The notes under the pieces were generated by a model. That model was not told the DNA's origin, did not search any database, and saw only the letters and a program-made list of their open reading frames with translations. Shown here in pieces: positions 15,881 through 23,577 of a DNA stretch of 64,000 bases. Source of the stretch: Blautia schinkii DSM 10518 (lineage in GTDB: Bacteria > Bacillota > Clostridia > Lachnospirales > Lachnospiraceae); the NCBI GenBank assembly GCA_000702025.1, contig JNKJ01000027.1:23339-87338 (forward strand), read 5' to 3'. A program made the translations under genes and the position numbers. Numbering within the stretch: the first letter of the stretch is position 1; each line of letters starts with the position of its first letter.

Positions 15881-17188
15881 TCATTCCCATTCTATTGTAG
15901 CACAGGGCTTGGGTGATAAGTCGTAGCACACGCGGTTTACATTCGGCACCTCAGCGAGGATGCGGTCTGTAATCTTCAGCAGTACATCCCACGGAATCTG
16001 TTCGATGGTGGCGGTCATAGCGTCAACGGTATTGACAGCGCGGATGATGACCGGATATTCGTAGCAGCGGGCATTGTTTTTCACACCTACGGACTTGAAG
16101 TCTGGAACGATGGTGAAATACTGCCAAACTGTTTTATCCAAACCGGCATTGGCAAATTCCTCGCGCAGGATGGCATCAGACTCACGCACAGCTTCCAGAC
16201 GGTCTCTGGTAATCGCGCCCAGGCAGCGCACGCCAAGTCCCGGGCCCGGGAATGGCTGACGGTAAACCATTTCATAAGGCAGGCCAAGCTCCAGACCACA
16301 TGCACGTACTTCATCTTTAAACAACTGTTTCAAAGGCTCCACTAATTTGAAATTCATATCCTCAGGCAGGCCGCCTACATTATGATGGGATTTCACCACT
16401 TTTGCAGTCTTGGTTCCGCTCTCCACGATATCCGGGTAGATGGTACCCTGTCCCAGGAATTCAATTCCTTCCAGCTTCTGTGCCTCTTCGGCAAACACGG
16501 CGATAAACTCAGCGCCGATGATTTTGCGCTTCTGCTCCGGATCGGCAACGTTCTCAAGCTTGCCCAGGAAACGTTCAGTAGCGTCCACATAGATGAGGTT
16601 GGCATCCATCTGGTTGCGGAAAACTTCAACTACGCTCTCAGACTCACCTTTACGCATCAGGCCATGATTCACGTGTACGCAGGTAAGCTGTCTGCCGATT
16701 GCTTTGATAAGCAGTGCCGCAACCACGGAGCTGTCCACACCGCCCGAAAGAGCAAGGAGGACTTTTTTGTCTCCCACTTGTCTGCGCAACAGTTCAATCT
16801 GGTCCTCTACGAAATTCTTCATATTCCAGTTGGCTTCTGCCTTGCAGTCGCCAAATATGAATTCTTTAAGTACCTCTGTCATGGAAGCTTCGTCCGCAGG
16901 CCATGCTTCCAGCTTTTTAGCGCAGTGTGCAGGTGCATGGTCCACGGCCATAAACGGGCAGCCTGTATCATAAATTTCTTCACGGACATCAATGCTCACT
17001 CCGTCCACAACTCGGTTCGGGCCGCCATTGATGATCACACCTTTGACATTTGGCAGGGCTTTGAGCTCCTCCGCTGTGATGTCGTGGGGATAAATTTCAC
17101 TGTATACGCCCAAATCGCGGATTGCACGCGCAAGTGCGGTATTTTCCGAATTTCCCAAATCCAGAATCACTATCATATCCTGTTTCAT
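15881..17188 (-). CDS. guaA: GMP synthase with shortened, Cys-less glutaminase domain
   Basis: 435 residues; glutamine-hydrolysing GMP synthases are usually about 510-525. The C-terminal two-thirds is intact: ATP-pyrophosphatase P-loop SGGVDSS (148-154), HVNHGLMRKGE, GQGTIYPDIVES, KSHHNVGGLP, FPGPGLGVR and the family C-terminus PKPCATIEWE. The N-terminal amidotransferase part starts normally (VILDLGNSENTALARAIRDLGVYSE, IINGGP) but the nucleophile segment GxCxG is replaced by AVDHAPAH (residues 81-88), and the strands carrying the catalytic His and Glu are missing. It should form GMP from XMP using free ammonia, or need a separate glutaminase. AGGAGG precedes the ATG. Converts XMP to GMP in the cytoplasm. 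Confidence 0.9.
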   Translation of the reverse strand: MKQDMIVILDLGNSENTALARAIRDLGVYSEIYPHDITAEELKALPNVKGVIINGGPNRVVDGVSIDVREEIYDTGCPFMAVDHAPAHCAKKLEAWPADEASMTEVLKEFIFGDCKAEANWNMKNFVEDQIELLRRQVGDKKVLLALSGGVDSSVVAALLIKAIGRQLTCVHVNHGLMRKGESESVVEVFRNQMDANLIYVDATERFLGKLENVADPEQKRKIIGAEFIAVFAEEAQKLEGIEFLGQGTIYPDIVESGTKTAKVVKSHHNVGGLPEDMNFKLVEPLKQLFKDEVRACGLELGLPYEMVYRQPFPGPGLGVRCLGAITRDRLEAVRESDAILREEFANAGLDKTVWQYFTIVPDFKSVGVKNNARCYEYPVIIRAVNTVDAMTATIEQIPWDVLLKITDRILAEVPNVNRVCYDLSPKPCATIEWE

Positions 17189-17329
17189 CCTGATAATCCT
17201 CCTATGTGTTTGTCCAGCCTTGCCGTCAGAGGCTAAGAAGCTTAAACGGCAGTTATGTTCTTAACCATTGTACTCCATGTGCGGACGATTGCGCAATAAG
17301 GTTCTGGAAATTTTATAAAATATAAGGGG

Positions 17330-17440
17330 CCCCGGAAATGTGTCGAACGGTGAGTGGGCGGGCTTTGGGGGCTGGGGCAGGTGGTATTCTGTGAGGCTGA
17401 TGCTCGTTTGCCTTCAACTAATTATCAACTGCGCAGGCTG
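17330..17440. repeat. Dispersed intergenic repeat, copy 3 (partial)
   Basis: From CCGGAAATGTGTCGAACGGT through GGGGGCTGG, GGTGGTAT, GGCTGATGCTCG and CCTTCAACTAATT to CAACTGCG, this segment resembles 63110-63210 at roughly three quarters of positions, in the same orientation. It lacks the hairpin and right half. The stop codon and last codons of the UvrA-like gene lie in its end. Confidence 0.75.
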
Positions 17441-19656
17441 TCTGCGGTGAGGGTTTTGGCGTTTTTTATCATGTCTGCGGGGGTGCCGGTGAAGACTACC
17501 TGGCCGCCGTTGTTTCCTCCGTCAGGGCCGATGTCGATGAGCCAGTCGGCTTGTTTCATTACGTCGAGATTGTGTTCGATGACTACCAGGGTGTTGCCAC
17601 GGGATATGATGAGGTCGAACAGTTTAAGCAGGTTTTCTATGTCGGACATGTGGAGTCCTGTGGTGGGCTCGTCCATTACGATGATGCTGCCCTTTTTTCC
17701 GAGGTTTTTGGCCAACTTGAGTCTTTGGCGTTCGCCGCCGGACAGGGTGCTGAGGGGCTGTCCGAGTGTGAGATAGCCAAGACCTACCTGTTCCATGAGT
17801 TTGAGGCGTTTTTTTATCTTGGCTTCCTCAAATATCTCTGTTGCCTGGGATGCGGTAAGGGATAGTAGTTGTACGATGTTTTTTCCTTTGTAGGTGCAGG
17901 CCAGAGCTTCCTGGTTATAGCGTACGCCGCCACAGGCTTCGCACTCGGTCACGATCGGGTCCATGAAGGCAAGCTCTGTTACAATGACGCCTTTGCCGCC
18001 GCAGACCGGGCATGCGCCTGTGGAATTGAAGCTGAACAGGCCGTCCGGCTGGCCGCTCTCGCGGGCGAGAAGTCTGCGGATTTCATCGAAGAAGCCCAGA
18101 TATGAGGCCGGGGTGGAGCGGTTGGTGGCTGTGATGGGGCCTTGGTCTATCATCACGATATCTTCCTCGTACTGTTTGGCAAATACCTGGGAGATTAGGG
18201 TGCTCTTTCCTGAACCGGCTACTCCGGTTACCACTGTCATGATTCCAAGAGGGATGTCCACATTTACATGCTTTAGGTTGTGAAGACAGGCATCACGGAC
18301 GGGCAGGCTGCCGGTGGGGCGGCGTGTTTTCTCTTTGATGGGCAAAGATTGTTTCATGGCCCGGCCTGTCAGGGTATCGGCATTCAGTAGCTCGTCGTAG
18401 CTGCCTGCAAATACGATTTCTCCGCCTTTTTGGCCTGCCAGCGGTCCTACGTCAATCACATGGTCTGCTATAGAAATTACGTCCTTATCATGTTCCACCA
18501 CAATGACTGTATTTCCTTTGTCACGGAGCTGTCTGAGCAGGTTGTTCATGCGGTAAACATCGCGGGGATGCATCCCGGTGCTGGGCTCGTCGAAAATATA
18601 GGTCATTCCGGTGAGACTGCTGCCCATGTACCGCACCAGCTTCAGCCGCTGTGCCTCGCCGCCGGAGAGAGACGGTGTATCCCGGTTCAGATGGAGATAG
18701 GGCAGACCGATTTCAATCATTCTGTCCAGGCCCTCTATGATTGTCTGCACCAGTACACCCACAGTCTGATCTGTAATCTGTGTCAGTACCTGGCGAAGCT
18801 GTGTCAGCTCCATGCTGCACATGTCAGCAATGGAATATCCGCCCACCTTGCAGTTTAGGACCTCTTTATTCAGCCGTCTGCCATGGCAGTCAGGGCATTC
18901 CATCTCCGTTACCAGGCTCTGGGACTTCTCCTGTGTATGCCTGCTTTTATTGCTGATATCGCGGTTCAAAAATGTTTTTGTATACTTATGATATAATCCT
19001 GTCACCTTCGGATTCTCCGGTCCGCCCTTGCCGTCACGGGAACCATATAGAAGCAGGTTATACTCCTCATTGGTATATTGCCTGATTGGCTTATCCAAAT
19101 CAAACAGACCTGACTTGGCATACTGCTTCCAGTACCACGAACCCGGACGGAACAACGAATCCTTAACACAGCCTTCATTCCAGGATTTGTCCATATCCAG
19201 AACCGTGCCCAAATCCACCCTTGTCACTTTGCCAAGGCCGGAGCAGGTTTTGCACATACCGTTAGGGTCATTAAAAGAAAAAAATGACGCTGTGCCTGCA
19301 TAGGGTTTTCCGATTCTGGAAAACAGCAGCCGCAAACTGGAGTACAGGCCGCTAATCGTGCCCACTGTGGAGCGGGCATTTCCGCCCAGCGAAGACTGGT
19401 CAACTACCACGGACGGCGTTAAATTTTCGATGCGTTCCACTGCGGGTTTCGGGTATTTCGGCATTCTGGAACGCACAAATGCGGGGTAAGTGGCATTCAT
19501 CTGCCTCTGCGACTCCGCGGCGATTGTATCAAACACAATGCTGGATTTGCCGGAGCCGGAGACGCCGGTAAACACTGTGATTTTTTCTTTTGGGATTGTG
19601 AATGTTACATGCTTTAAATTATTCTGAGTAAGGCCGTATACAATCATATCTGCCAT
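17425..19656 (-). CDS. UvrA-like ABC ATPase, short form
   Basis: 743 residues versus about 940 for housekeeping UvrA. Two ABC modules are present: Walker A TGVSGSGKSS near residue 31 and TGVAGSGKST near 486, signatures LSGGEAQRLKL and LSGGERQRLKLAKNLG. Zinc-type cysteine pairs are seen (CKTCSGLGK, CPDCHGR, CPVCGGKG, CEACGG). The missing length corresponds to the insertions that include the UvrB-binding region, so it belongs to the UvrA2/DrrC-like group associated with resistance to DNA-binding compounds rather than classical repair; the resistance role is inference. GGGAG lies 8 bases before the ATG. A leader hairpin with a T-run upstream suggests attenuation control. Confidence 0.88.
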   Translation of the reverse strand: MADMIVYGLTQNNLKHVTFTIPKEKITVFTGVSGSGKSSIVFDTIAAESQRQMNATYPAFVRSRMPKYPKPAVERIENLTPSVVVDQSSLGGNARSTVGTISGLYSSLRLLFSRIGKPYAGTASFFSFNDPNGMCKTCSGLGKVTRVDLGTVLDMDKSWNEGCVKDSLFRPGSWYWKQYAKSGLFDLDKPIRQYTNEEYNLLLYGSRDGKGGPENPKVTGLYHKYTKTFLNRDISNKSRHTQEKSQSLVTEMECPDCHGRRLNKEVLNCKVGGYSIADMCSMELTQLRQVLTQITDQTVGVLVQTIIEGLDRMIEIGLPYLHLNRDTPSLSGGEAQRLKLVRYMGSSLTGMTYIFDEPSTGMHPRDVYRMNNLLRQLRDKGNTVIVVEHDKDVISIADHVIDVGPLAGQKGGEIVFAGSYDELLNADTLTGRAMKQSLPIKEKTRRPTGSLPVRDACLHNLKHVNVDIPLGIMTVVTGVAGSGKSTLISQVFAKQYEEDIVMIDQGPITATNRSTPASYLGFFDEIRRLLARESGQPDGLFSFNSTGACPVCGGKGVIVTELAFMDPIVTECEACGGVRYNQEALACTYKGKNIVQLLSLTASQATEIFEEAKIKKRLKLMEQVGLGYLTLGQPLSTLSGGERQRLKLAKNLGKKGSIIVMDEPTTGLHMSDIENLLKLFDLIISRGNTLVVIEHNLDVMKQADWLIDIGPDGGNNGGQVVFTGTPADMIKNAKTLTADSLRS

Positions 19657-19689
19657 TTGTTTTTTTCTCCCTTGCTGTGCGAGTGTTGT

Positions 19690-19770
19690 TTACATAATGT
19701 GAAAGCAAAAAGAAGCGCCGGGGCAGAAGCTGTCCTTATCAGGCAGGCGCCCGTTTCCACGAGCCACCAT
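19690..19770 (-). CDS. Possible 26-residue leader peptide before uvrA-like gene
   Basis: ATG at 19770 opens a 26-codon frame (MVARGNGRLPDKDSFCPG... ending HIM-stop) that runs through the loop and 3' arm of the leader hairpin and stops 34 bases before the main start. There is no clear ribosome site in front, so this is a weak call; it is recorded because leader peptides often control such attenuators. Confidence 0.2.
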   Translation of the reverse strand: MVARGNGRLPDKDSFCPGASFCFHIM

Positions 19771-19794
19771 GACAAGTACAGTTTCTGCCCCGGC
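19705..19794 (-). promoter_or_regulatory. Leader hairpin / candidate transcription attenuator
   Basis: On the minus strand GCCGGGGCAGAA (19794-19783) pairs perfectly with TTCTGCCCCGGC (19728-19717); ACTGT/ACAG continues the stem inward and the hairpin is followed by GCTTCTTTTTGC. A strong GC stem plus T-run between the probable promoter (TATACT near 19816-19821) and the coding start at 19656 is the shape of a conditional terminator controlling the UvrA-like gene. Confidence 0.6.
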
Positions 19795-19891
19795 ACCCTC
19801 TTACCCTTACACTCAAGTATACCAAAGGTTCATGATAAAAACATGATATTTTTTGCGTTGTTTTGTCTGCTGCATGTTTCACAGCATTCCG

Positions 19892-19929
19892 TAACTGTGT
19901 GATATTGAGATAACTGTGTGATATTGGGA
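19892..19929. repeat. Two 19-bp direct repeats upstream of uvrA-like gene
   Basis: TAACTGTGTGATATTGAGA (19892-19910) is followed directly by TAACTGTGTGATATTGGGA (19911-19929), 18 of 19 identical. They lie about 70 bp upstream of the presumed -10 box of the UvrA-like gene and could bind a regulator. Confidence 0.7.
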
Positions 19930-19972
19930 GAATGAGCGCATGAATCACGAAGGCTTATTACCTCCCCCATGC

Positions 19973-20632
19973 CTATGCTCTCATCCTCTTCTTAATACTC
20001 TCAAAATACGCAAACGTTCCCTCCGCCAGCACGGGATCGATTACAGGGATTCCCACGGCCTCCTCAAGCTCTGCGGCAATTCCAATGGTTGCAAGGCCCG
20101 TACACGCCAGCGCAAGTACTTGTGCGCCCTGTTCCTTCAATCTCCTGCCTTCCTCAATCATTGCTGAGCGGCCCTGGGGAGTCATTAAATCCAGCGTACT
20201 GTTTACGCAGTCCGGTTTTCCCAAAATCATCTTGTCGGGAATCATACTTCTGTATGCTTTCGGAGCGTAATCCGTGATTCCCAGAACTCCAATCTTCTCG
20301 CCGTATTTAAGAGCCAGAGCAACAGTAGTCTCGCCGCCTCCTGTAACCGGTATTCCGGGAAGTTCCTGACGGATTTCCTCCACGCCCGGATCATCGGCAC
20401 AGCTTACGATCAGCATATCTACATCGCGAAAGCTTTTGGCCGTCTCCACAATCTTGGGTATGGCAATCTCCGCCAGCTCGGGACTGTGAATTCCCTCATA
20501 CTGATCAGGAATACATTTCGTCTCCACTTCCATATCGGGAAAATATTTCATAATCAGCCGCCCGTGAGACTGAAGCACCTCTTCATCCTCTGTGGTCAGC
20601 ACACGAATCAGACCTATCCTGAATTTCTCCAT
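19973..20632 (-). CDS. Aspartate/glutamate/hydantoin racemase-family protein
   Basis: 219 residues from ATG 20632 (GGGAG 8 bases upstream; an in-frame start 11 codons earlier is unsupported). The family's two catalytic cysteines are seen in LIVSCADDPGVEEI and ALACTGLATIG, with VTGGGETTVALALKYGEKIGVLGI and the C-terminal GIPVIDPV. These proteins invert stereocentres of amino acids or hydantoins without cofactor. It is the last gene of the pucR-OPT cluster, where a racemase would allow use of both enantiomers of a cleaved product. Substrate unknown. Confidence 0.85.
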   Translation of the reverse strand: MEKFRIGLIRVLTTEDEEVLQSHGRLIMKYFPDMEVETKCIPDQYEGIHSPELAEIAIPKIVETAKSFRDVDMLIVSCADDPGVEEIRQELPGIPVTGGGETTVALALKYGEKIGVLGITDYAPKAYRSMIPDKMILGKPDCVNSTLDLMTPQGRSAMIEEGRRLKEQGAQVLALACTGLATIGIAAELEEAVGIPVIDPVLAEGTFAYFESIKKRMRA

Positions 20633-20782
20633 TTCAATTTCTCCCTGTCTTAACTCTATTCTCAACTATGTCTTAACTTAGTCCTACCCTTATCTATAAC
20701 TAATTCCAAAAATAATTATAATCTGTTTCAGACTAGTCTCCACTCTGTCCCAAACATGCCCTTAACCTATCTAAAACATGTA

Positions 20783-21727
20783 TCAGACCACAAATACCCC
20801 TTTATCAATCACCAGCAAATCATCCAGATAAAGTGTGGGCTTCAGTATAATCCCGTCCATATGGCACTCTGCCTTATTCGTTCCTCCGAAAGAGGTATTC
20901 GTGCCAAACGCAATATGCACGGTTCCGTATACCTTCTCATCCTCCAGAATAATTCCGCTGAGGTTTGCCGCTTCATTCGTTCCGATTCCCAGCTCGCACA
21001 AAGTCCCGTTCTCCCGATTTTTGAGAAGCACATCGAGGTTTTCGCTCTTTTCTCCGGTAACACTGCACAGCCTCCCGCCGGAAATTTTCATTTCCAAAGG
21101 AGAAGAAAGTTTACCGATGCCCACCATAGACCCGTCAATCACCGTCTCACCCTCTGAGCCGTCCTCCAGGGGCGCGATATATGCTTCTCCGGAGGGCAGA
21201 TTGCCGCATTTCCCCGGTTCTCTGTAAACGCCGGGGCTTGGAACACCGTTTCTTCCTTCGATATTGATAATCAGCACTTTGCCATCCTTCTCGATTCTGG
21301 CAGTACTCGCATCACTCAGCAGCTTTGTAATACGGTCCGTAAGCTTTTCCACCTCATCATAGTCTGCGGTCATTGCACCATTCGTAAACATATCCGCCGT
21401 GATTCCCGGCATGGTCGCCACCCTTGTCCCTGCTGCCGCAGCCTGTATCCTGGCGTTGGTGTGGGTAAGCGATTTGGCTGTGGGCGCCACCACAATATCT
21501 ACCGCCTTCATAGCCTCTGCCACTGCTTTGGGCGGCTCCTCGCCGTTAAGCTCCCGCTCCTTCATCACCATAAGCATTGCCTCAAGGCCCAGCGCCTTAC
21601 CGGCCTGGTAAAGCGCCTCCCCAATCTCCGTCCTTGTGTCGTCCGTAATCACCAGCAGTGATTCCCCCGCCTTGGCATCCAGACATGAAAGCAGAATACC
21701 CTTTGCTGTTTCAACTAAACGGCCCAT
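20783..21727 (-). CDS. M29-like aminopeptidase-family protein
   Basis: 314 residues from ATG 21727 (GGAGG 5 bases upstream); in-frame ATGs at 21739 and 21814 are alternatives but the latter lies in the tandem repeat zone. Features of thermophilic-aminopeptidase-like (M29) metalloproteins: an N-terminal domain with LLSCLDAKAGESLLVITDD, then GNLPSGEAYIAPLE, the CELGIGTNEAA motif and the C-terminal HIAFGTNTSFGGTNKAECHMDGI, which provide Glu and His metal ligands. Family members remove N-terminal residues from peptides. Shorter than typical M29 enzymes (about 370-410). Sits within the catabolic cluster between aroM and the racemase. Confidence 0.78.
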   Translation of the reverse strand: MGRLVETAKGILLSCLDAKAGESLLVITDDTRTEIGEALYQAGKALGLEAMLMVMKERELNGEEPPKAVAEAMKAVDIVVAPTAKSLTHTNARIQAAAAGTRVATMPGITADMFTNGAMTADYDEVEKLTDRITKLLSDASTARIEKDGKVLIINIEGRNGVPSPGVYREPGKCGNLPSGEAYIAPLEDGSEGETVIDGSMVGIGKLSSPLEMKISGGRLCSVTGEKSENLDVLLKNRENGTLCELGIGTNEAANLSGIILEDEKVYGTVHIAFGTNTSFGGTNKAECHMDGIILKPTLYLDDLLVIDKGVFVV

Positions 21728-21808
21728 TGTCTCCTCCATTCCGCCGCATTCTCCGCGGCCTGCCAAAATTTGTCTCGTATAAAAGTCCTCATTGCCATGC
21801 TTTTCTAT

Positions 21809-21901
21809 CGGCATGCGTTTACATCGGCATGCTTTACATTGACATACTTTACATTGGCACGCTCTACATTGGCATTCTTTATATCGGCATGCTTTTTACA
21901 T
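21809..21901. repeat. Imperfect 15-bp tandem repeats between aroM and peptidase gene
   Basis: Six units of the form CGGCATGCTTTACAT (four of exactly 15 bp, ends 16 and 17 bp) run from the 3' end of the aroM coding region (AGC ATG CCG ATA, then TAA) into the intergenic space. The array therefore looks like repeated copies of the aroM terminus. Confidence 0.8.
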
Positions 21902-22568
21902 CCGTAAGCTCAGAAACCACACGCGCCAGCAAAGTCCTTGGAAGCACTACAAGCTTGCCTGTTTTCCGGGCAAACATTTCCTTCATTTCCTGGGTATAGC
22001 CGATGCAGTCAAGCACGATCAAGTCTCCGTCCATATCCTTCACCTGCTCCGCCGCCTTCTCCAAGTCCTCAAACGGGCCATAGGGTGACGCGGCTACAGA
22101 TGTGACCTCACGTACATAATTCCTCCACTTTGCCTCTGTCTGCGCAAGCTGCAGGGGCGACGGTGTCATGCAGATAATACTGGATTTCTTTGTCATCAGC
22201 GGTACTACACGGTTTAGAATCTCACAGGGATAAATAAGCGGTACCTTTTTGGAAGCGAGTGTTTCCGGAAAGGAGCCTGTGCAGAAAAACATAATCAACC
22301 TGCAGCCTTCCTCCTCCATCTGTGTGATCGCCTCCTGAAGTCTGGGCAGGATATGCCTCTCCGCAAAAGTGACCGATGTACCGTCCGTAAGTCTGGATAC
22401 CAGCACATAATCCCCTTCCGCCGGAGCAAAGGATGCAATCTCTTCCTTTGTCAGGCCGTCCAGTCCGCCTACCTGTATTAATTCCACCTGTCCGCCAAAA
22501 ATATCCATAATATCGGCCGTAACGTCCACTCTGGGCGCCTGTCCGATGGTAATTGCACCAATTTTCAC
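21879..22568 (-). CDS. AroM family protein
   Basis: 229 residues from GTG 22568, chosen since AGAGGTG lies 6 bases upstream and it gives the usual AroM start MKIGAITIGQAPRVDVTADIM. Other family marks: VGGLDGLTKEEIASFAP, ADYVLVSRLTDGTSV-like, RHILPRLQEAI, IMFFCTGSFP, and DLIVLDCIGYTQEMKEM. AroM proteins are related in fold to Asp/Glu racemases; the E. coli member is encoded near aroL but its reaction is unknown. Here it is placed 12 bp after DUF1177 in a catabolic-looking operon, which suggests a metabolic role different from shikimate synthesis. Confidence 0.9.
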   Translation of the reverse strand: MKIGAITIGQAPRVDVTADIMDIFGGQVELIQVGGLDGLTKEEIASFAPAEGDYVLVSRLTDGTSVTFAERHILPRLQEAITQMEEEGCRLIMFFCTGSFPETLASKKVPLIYPCEILNRVVPLMTKKSSIICMTPSPLQLAQTEAKWRNYVREVTSVAASPYGPFEDLEKAAEQVKDMDGDLIVLDCIGYTQEMKEMFARKTGKLVVLPRTLLARVVSELTDVKSMPI

Positions 22569-22580
22569 GAAAATCACCTC

Positions 22581-23519
22581 TTATTCTTTTCCCAATGTCT
22601 GAAGCTGCTTCATATCTCCGTACAGTTCAACCAACCGGGCATACTCGTCCTCATCGTAAAAACTGCATTTTCCTCGTCCAAAGGCCTTGGCTACTTCGAG
22701 CATAAATCTGGCTGCTTCCTCCACATCTGCGGCGTGGGTAGCACCTGTGGCACATCCCGGAACCATTGTTTCAGCAGTGATCGCAACACCCACAACCGGA
22801 GCATTTGTAGCTGTACACGGTTGAAGCACACTGTTCAGGTGATGCACGTCATTTCCATAAGGCGTGATATCCTGGGTTGCCAGCGGAAATACATACGGAA
22901 GTCTGCCTGTGGTAATCTGCATCAGATCAAGCAAATCCTCGGATGTACGCAGAATATACCCCTCTTTCACTGTCGGAGAAATGGCAAAACCTCTTGTATT
23001 GATCACTCGGTTTCCCTTAGTCGTATCTACAGAAAGAATAGCGTCCAGCTCATCACTCACTTCCTCTTTATTCACCTGTGACATCTCCACAGGCGAGCCC
23101 ATGAAGGGTACCGGGTCATGAGGAGCAGTGGGCGCGTCCGGGCAGATATGCGTCGAAATAAACACATCTCCGTCAAGCACGTCACCTTTTTTCTGCATGT
23201 CTAAAAGCTTAGCCGCCAGCGCAACCGCTGCCAAAGCACCGTCGCCGTCGGACACAAAACCGATACGCTCCGGGCGGGCGCCGATTCCCCCAAGTCTGCC
23301 CAAAAGGCCGATGGTCGGAGCGCTGCCTCCCTTGCTCTTACCATTGGAACCCGGAATGCGCACGCGTACCATATCCGTGGTCCCCTTAGGCCCTACAATC
23401 GGATAAACCTCGATATCCGCATCCGCCTTAACGCCACGGAGATATTCCTCCACCTTTTTCCCATTTACAAAGCTGTCATCCAGCACATCATACGCTTCAA
23501 TAATCTGTTTCATTAACAT
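22581..23519 (-). CDS. DUF1177 domain-containing protein
   Basis: 312 residues, full length for DUF1177. Recognisable segments: IIEAYDVLDDSFVNGKKV, VYPIVGPKGTTDMVRVRIPG, APTIGLLGRLGGIGARPERIGFVSDGDGALAAVALAAKL, FISTHICPDAPTAPHDPVPFMGSPV and GVAITAETMVPGCATGATHAADVEEAARF. The His/Asp/Glu-rich central part suggests a metal-dependent hydrolase, but no reaction has been assigned that I know of. AGGAGG precedes the start by 10 bases. It lies between DUF917 and aroM in one operon. Confidence 0.9.
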   Translation of the reverse strand: MLMKQIIEAYDVLDDSFVNGKKVEEYLRGVKADADIEVYPIVGPKGTTDMVRVRIPGSNGKSKGGSAPTIGLLGRLGGIGARPERIGFVSDGDGALAAVALAAKLLDMQKKGDVLDGDVFISTHICPDAPTAPHDPVPFMGSPVEMSQVNKEEVSDELDAILSVDTTKGNRVINTRGFAISPTVKEGYILRTSEDLLDLMQITTGRLPYVFPLATQDITPYGNDVHHLNSVLQPCTATNAPVVGVAITAETMVPGCATGATHAADVEEAARFMLEVAKAFGRGKCSFYDEDEYARLVELYGDMKQLQTLGKE

Positions 23520-23577
23520 ATGCTCTCGTCCTCCTGTTGTTATATTTCAAATGCTCACTATTAATCAAACTGGAAGT

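Noticed and set aside
16382..17236. 284-codon plus-strand frame
   Set aside because: Lies wholly antisense to guaA, whose motifs are unmistakable; its His/Cys-rich composition is a by-product of the reverse reading.
17189..17300. Purine riboswitch before guaA
   Set aside because: No conserved purine aptamer core is seen in the leader; only a small TGCCGT/ACGGCA hairpin.
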